Made by a program: the position numbers and the translations under genes | Part shown: positions 34,679 through 37,062 of the stretch, piece by piece | Position numbering within the stretch: position 1 is the stretch's first letter | How the letters are laid out: each line of letters begins with the position of its first letter | Source: Streptomyces sp. S3(2020) | Lineage (GTDB): Bacteria > Actinomycetota > Actinomycetes > Streptomycetales > Streptomycetaceae | Direction: 5' to 3' | DNA: 37,062 bases | Assembly: GCF_013044505.1 (NCBI RefSeq) | Contig: NZ_JABERD010000089.1 | Coordinates: 1-37,062, forward strand | The notes under the pieces: model-generated | Database searches by the model: none | Told to the model about the DNA's origin: nothing | What the model saw: the letters and a program-made list of their open reading frames with translations, nothing else

Positions 34679-35338
34679 TCAGGACAGGTGGGCCACCGCG
34701 TCCAGATGCGGCAGGTGGTGGTCGAGGCGTTCCCTCTTGGTGCGCAGATAGGTGATGTTGCTCTCGCACGGCGCTATCAGCAGCGGCACGGTCTCGGCGA
34801 CCTCGATGCCGTGCCGCACCAACGCCGCGCGCTTGTCCGGGTTGTTGGACATCAGGCGCACCGAGCGCACGCCCAGGTCGTGCAGCATCCCGGCGGCGAC
34901 ACCGTAGTCGCGGGCGTCCACCGGCAGGCCGAGGGCGAGGTTCGCCTCGACGGTGTCCAGTCCCTCGGCCTGGAGGGCCATCGCGCGCAGCTTGGCGAGC
35001 AGTCCGATGCCGCGGCCCTCGTGGCCCCTCAGATAGACGACGATGCCACTGCCCTCGGCGACGACCGCCCGCAGGGCCGAGTCGAGCTGTTCACCGCATT
35101 CGCAGTGCCGGGAGCCGAAGGCGTCACCGGTCAGGCATTCCGAGTGCAGCCGGGTCAGGACCTCGTCCGTGCCGATCTCCCCGTAGACCAGGGCCACTTG
35201 CTCGTCACCGCGATCGTGGTCGAGGTAACCGATCGCCCTGAATTCACCGTACACGGTGGGCAGCGGAGCATTCACGACGCGTTCCACGCCCGTGCGCTGT
35301 GGAGTCTTCTTGCCGAGTACGCCAACTTTTTCTGTCAT
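34679..35338 (-). CDS. GTP cyclohydrolase II homologue with the Met120 (FAPy-type) switch
   Basis: A 219-residue RibA-type enzyme that opens GTP. Zinc ligands Cys68, Cys79 and Cys81 are present (HSECLTGDAFGSRHCECGEQ), as are GHEGRGIGL (105-113) and DARDYG with the Asp-x-Arg pair. At residue 120, in KLRAMALQ, a Met replaces the Tyr of riboflavin-pathway enzymes (KIRAY). In S. coelicolor SCO6655 the same Met120 gives the formylated product FAPy in place of the deformylated pyrimidine. The protein is therefore probably an SCO6655 orthologue outside normal riboflavin synthesis. There is no ribB domain and no rib genes are nearby. The stop lies 64 bases before the FAD oxidase gene on the same strand, and the start is 41 bases from the divergent creatininase gene. 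Confidence 0.93.
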   Translation of the reverse strand: MTEKVGVLGKKTPQRTGVERVVNAPLPTVYGEFRAIGYLDHDRGDEQVALVYGEIGTDEVLTRLHSECLTGDAFGSRHCECGEQLDSALRAVVAEGSGIVVYLRGHEGRGIGLLAKLRAMALQAEGLDTVEANLALGLPVDARDYGVAAGMLHDLGVRSVRLMSNNPDKRAALVRHGIEVAETVPLLIAPCESNITYLRTKRERLDHHLPHLDAVAHLS

Positions 35339-35379
35339 GATTCTCGAGTTCCTAAGCAGAGACGAAAGGCCGTGAAAGA
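35339..35379. promoter_or_regulatory. 41-bp divergent control region
   Basis: The only space between the cyclohydrolase and creatininase start codons. It is AT-rich for this genome and too short for two independent full promoters without overlap, so the two genes are probably controlled together or one promoter lies inside the opposite gene. No palindrome or clear -10/-35 pair was found. Confidence 0.4.
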
Positions 35380-36150
35380 ATGAGTGGTTCGCAAACGCGG
35401 TCGGCGGAGCACGGTACGTTGCCGACGGACACCACGGAAGACGTACGGACGCGGGGCGAGGGTGTCTCACGACAGGTCGCCGTCCTTCCCGTCGGGAGCT
35501 TCGAACAGCACGGCCCGTTCCTTCCGCTGGCGACCGACACGCTCGTCGCCTGCGCTGTCGCGCGGGAGATCGCCGCGGCGTATCCGGTGCACCTTCTCCC
35601 TCCCGTGACGATCTCCTGCTCGCACGAGCACGCGGCGTGGGCGGGAACCGTCAGCATCTCCTCGGTGACCCTTCACTCGGTGATACGGGACATAGCGTCT
35701 TCGCTCCGCCGGTCCGGCGTCGAGACCCTGGTCGTGGTCAACGGACACGGCGGAAACTACGTACTGGGCAACGTCGTTCAGGAATCCTCCGCCCGCGGCG
35801 AGCGGATGGCGCTGTTCCCGGCCCCGGAGGACTGGGAGGCGGCCCGGGAGCGGGCGGGGGTGGTCACCTCGCTGCTCACCGACATGCATGCGGGGGAAAT
35901 CGAGACCTCCATCCTTCTGCACGCTCATCCCGAATTCGTCCGACCCGGTTATGAGACCTCCGATTTCGTCGCCGACGACCGACGGCATCTGCTCACCCTC
36001 GGTATGTCCGCCTATACCGATTCCGGTGTCATCGGCCGTCCTTCGCTGGGTTCGGCGGAAAAGGGCAAAGCACTGCTTGCGAGTCTGGCGGATTCCTTCG
36101 GCACGTATTTCTCACTGCTCACCTCCGACGGCGATTCGACGCGCGGATAG
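35380..36150 (+). CDS. Creatininase-family metal amidohydrolase (candidate FAPy deformylase)
   Basis: A 256-residue protein. Family metal ligands are in place: LPVGSFEQHGPFLPLATDT (Glu42, His44, Asp53), VVNGHGGNYVLGN (His123) and DMHAGEIETS (His170, with Glu173/Glu175). The first ~30 residues look like a disordered addition, and the true start could be later. Family reactions include creatinine ring opening, the mycofactocin MftE peptidase and the archaeal ArfB deformylase that acts on FAPy. Being divergent from a FAPy-type cyclohydrolase across 41 bases makes deformylation of FAPy the best guess; no mft genes are present. The last 139 bases overlap the converging membrane-protein gene. Confidence 0.9.
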   Translation: MSGSQTRSAEHGTLPTDTTEDVRTRGEGVSRQVAVLPVGSFEQHGPFLPLATDTLVACAVAREIAAAYPVHLLPPVTISCSHEHAAWAGTVSISSVTLHSVIRDIASSLRRSGVETLVVVNGHGGNYVLGNVVQESSARGERMALFPAPEDWEAARERAGVVTSLLTDMHAGEIETSILLHAHPEFVRPGYETSDFVADDRRHLLTLGMSAYTDSGVIGRPSLGSAEKGKALLASLADSFGTYFSLLTSDGDSTRG

Positions 36151-37062
36151 CGGGCGAGCAGCACGACGAGGCCCGGCAGGCTGGCCGCGAGCGAGAGCAC
36201 GCCGTAGACGACGGCGACGGCCAGCCCGCTGCCGGCGCCCAGCCCGGCGGCGCCGAAGGCCCAGGCGGTGACGCCCTCGCGGGGGCCCCAGCCGCCGACG
36301 TTGAGCGGCAGGCCCATGGCGAGCAGGGCGAGCACGGCGATCGGCAGCAGGACGGCGACGGAGGCGGCGGAACCGGCGACGCGGGCGGCGAGCACGAACA
36401 TCGCGAGGTGCCCGGCGAGGACGGCGACGGACGACAGGGCGACACCGGGCCCGTTCCGCCGCGACAGCAGGCCCTCGCGGGCCTCGCGCAGGGCCTTGCC
36501 GGCCCGTGAGGGCGCCCGGTTCATCCGCAGGGCGAGCACGACGGCCAGCGCGCCCAGCGTGGCGAACAGGAGCAGCGGCGCGAGATGCCGGGCCTCGGAG
36601 AGCACCGGTGACGGCATGGTCAGCAGGACCGCGGCGCCGACGACCGCCAACGCGACCTGTCCGGCGACCCGTTCGAGGACGACGGCCCGTACACAGCGCC
36701 CGAGCTCCTGGGTGCTGCGTCCGTGCCGCACCGCCCGGTGCACATCGCCGAGTACGCCGCCGGGCAGCGCGGCGTTGAGGAACAGGGCCCGGTAGTAGGA
36801 GGCCACGGCCGCACCGAGCGGCAGCCGGATGCCCAGGCCCCGGGCGACCAGCTGCCAGCGCCAGGCGCTGAGGACGGTGGTGACCACGCCGATGCCGAGC
36901 GCGGCGAGCAGGGTCGCCCCGTCGATCCGGCGCAGCCCGTCGAGGAAGACGCCGGTGCCGAGCCGCCACAGCAGAACGGCGAGGATGACCACGCCGACGG
37001 CGCTGCCGGCATGGGTGCGGACGGCGGGGGACTTGAGGCGGGCGAGAACGTTTCGCCACCAG
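36012..37062 (-). CDS. UPF0104/LPG-synthase-TM-like integral membrane protein, 5' end missing
   Basis: Partial: the frame enters at the window edge (WWRNVLARLKSPAVRTHAGSAVG first) and about 350 residues are visible. It has seven or eight hydrophobic helices, with the family motifs SAWRWQLVARGLGI, YYRALFLNAALPGGVLGDVHRAVRHG and LPLNVGGWGPREGVTAWAFGAAG. The family covers the membrane half of lysyl-phosphatidylglycerol synthase and many stand-alone flippase-like proteins that carry lipid-linked groups. There is no synthetase domain. The C-terminal ~46 residues are read antisense through the end of the creatininase gene; no earlier stop exists. Its link to neighbouring genes is unclear. Confidence 0.87.
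   Translation of the reverse strand, partial: WWRNVLARLKSPAVRTHAGSAVGVVILAVLLWRLGTGVFLDGLRRIDGATLLAALGIGVVTTVLSAWRWQLVARGLGIRLPLGAAVASYYRALFLNAALPGGVLGDVHRAVRHGRSTQELGRCVRAVVLERVAGQVALAVVGAAVLLTMPSPVLSEARHLAPLLLFATLGALAVVLALRMNRAPSRAGKALREAREGLLSRRNGPGVALSSVAVLAGHLAMFVLAARVAGSAASVAVLLPIAVLALLAMGLPLNVGGWGPREGVTAWAFGAAGLGAGSGLAVAVVYGVLSLAASLPGLVVLLARYPRVESPSEVSSEKYVPKESARLASSALPFSAEPSEGRPMTPESV

Noticed and set aside
34679..35338. Ordinary riboflavin-biosynthesis ribA
   Set aside because: No ribB domain, no rib genes or FMN riboswitch nearby, and the active-site Tyr is replaced by Met120.
35380..36150. Mycofactocin system (creatininase-like MftE)
   Set aside because: No mftA precursor, radical SAM mftC or mftF-like gene lies nearby, and the divergent partner is a GTP cyclohydrolase, so an ArfB-like role fits better.

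Overview
The window reads as a chromosomal segment of a Streptomyces or a very close relative. GC is very high, with G/C-rich third codon positions in every gene. GTG starts and TGATG or ATGA stop/start overlaps are common, and I saw no in-frame TTA codon. Many genes belong to families typical of streptomycetes. I found no tRNA, rRNA, CRISPR array, insertion sequence or phage gene.

Left part (1-7300): an MMPL/RND lipid-type exporter, a 54-residue Cys/Arg-rich small protein, a lipoprotein L,D-transpeptidase, a LuxR-type regulator, a secreted GH16 beta-glucanase with a CBM6 domain and a LacI-type operator, and an AraC-type regulator.

Central-carbon block (7444-17793): tkt, tal, zwf, opcA, pgi and gnd, mostly translationally coupled, then a histidine phosphatase and a membrane-anchored solenoid protein of unknown function. 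It matches the second pentose-phosphate cluster of S. coelicolor (from memory, SCO6663 down to SCO6657). It has pgi in place of 6-phosphogluconolactonase, and a 17-bp palindrome just upstream looks like its operator.

Shikimate-use block (17780-22807): a two-domain 3-dehydroshikimate dehydratase, an NAD-type shikimate/quinate dehydrogenase, a TetR regulator and an MHS-type transporter. Two related operator-like sites sit in the two control regions. Together the genes would import shikimate or quinate and convert it to protocatechuate.

Accessory block (22895-31263): a small unknown protein; a UvrA paralogue without the UvrB-binding domain, flanked by two VOC proteins; a decayed Ser/Thr kinase gene; a PPOX/F420-type flavoenzyme divergent from a TetR-MFS pair across a tandem palindromic operator; and a serine hydrolase.

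Right block (31264-37062), the most unusual part: a minus-strand run of a GTP cyclohydrolase II-like gene, an FAD amine oxidase, a lysine-forming saccharopine dehydrogenase (yeast Lys1 type) and a glutamate-forming saccharopine reductase (yeast Lys9 type). A creatininase-family amidohydrolase is divergent from this run. The cyclohydrolase carries Met120, the switch residue that in S. coelicolor SCO6655 gives the formylated product FAPy. Creatininase-family ArfB of archaea deformylates FAPy, so the pair could form an archaeal-style two-step route. A flippase-like membrane protein runs off the right edge.
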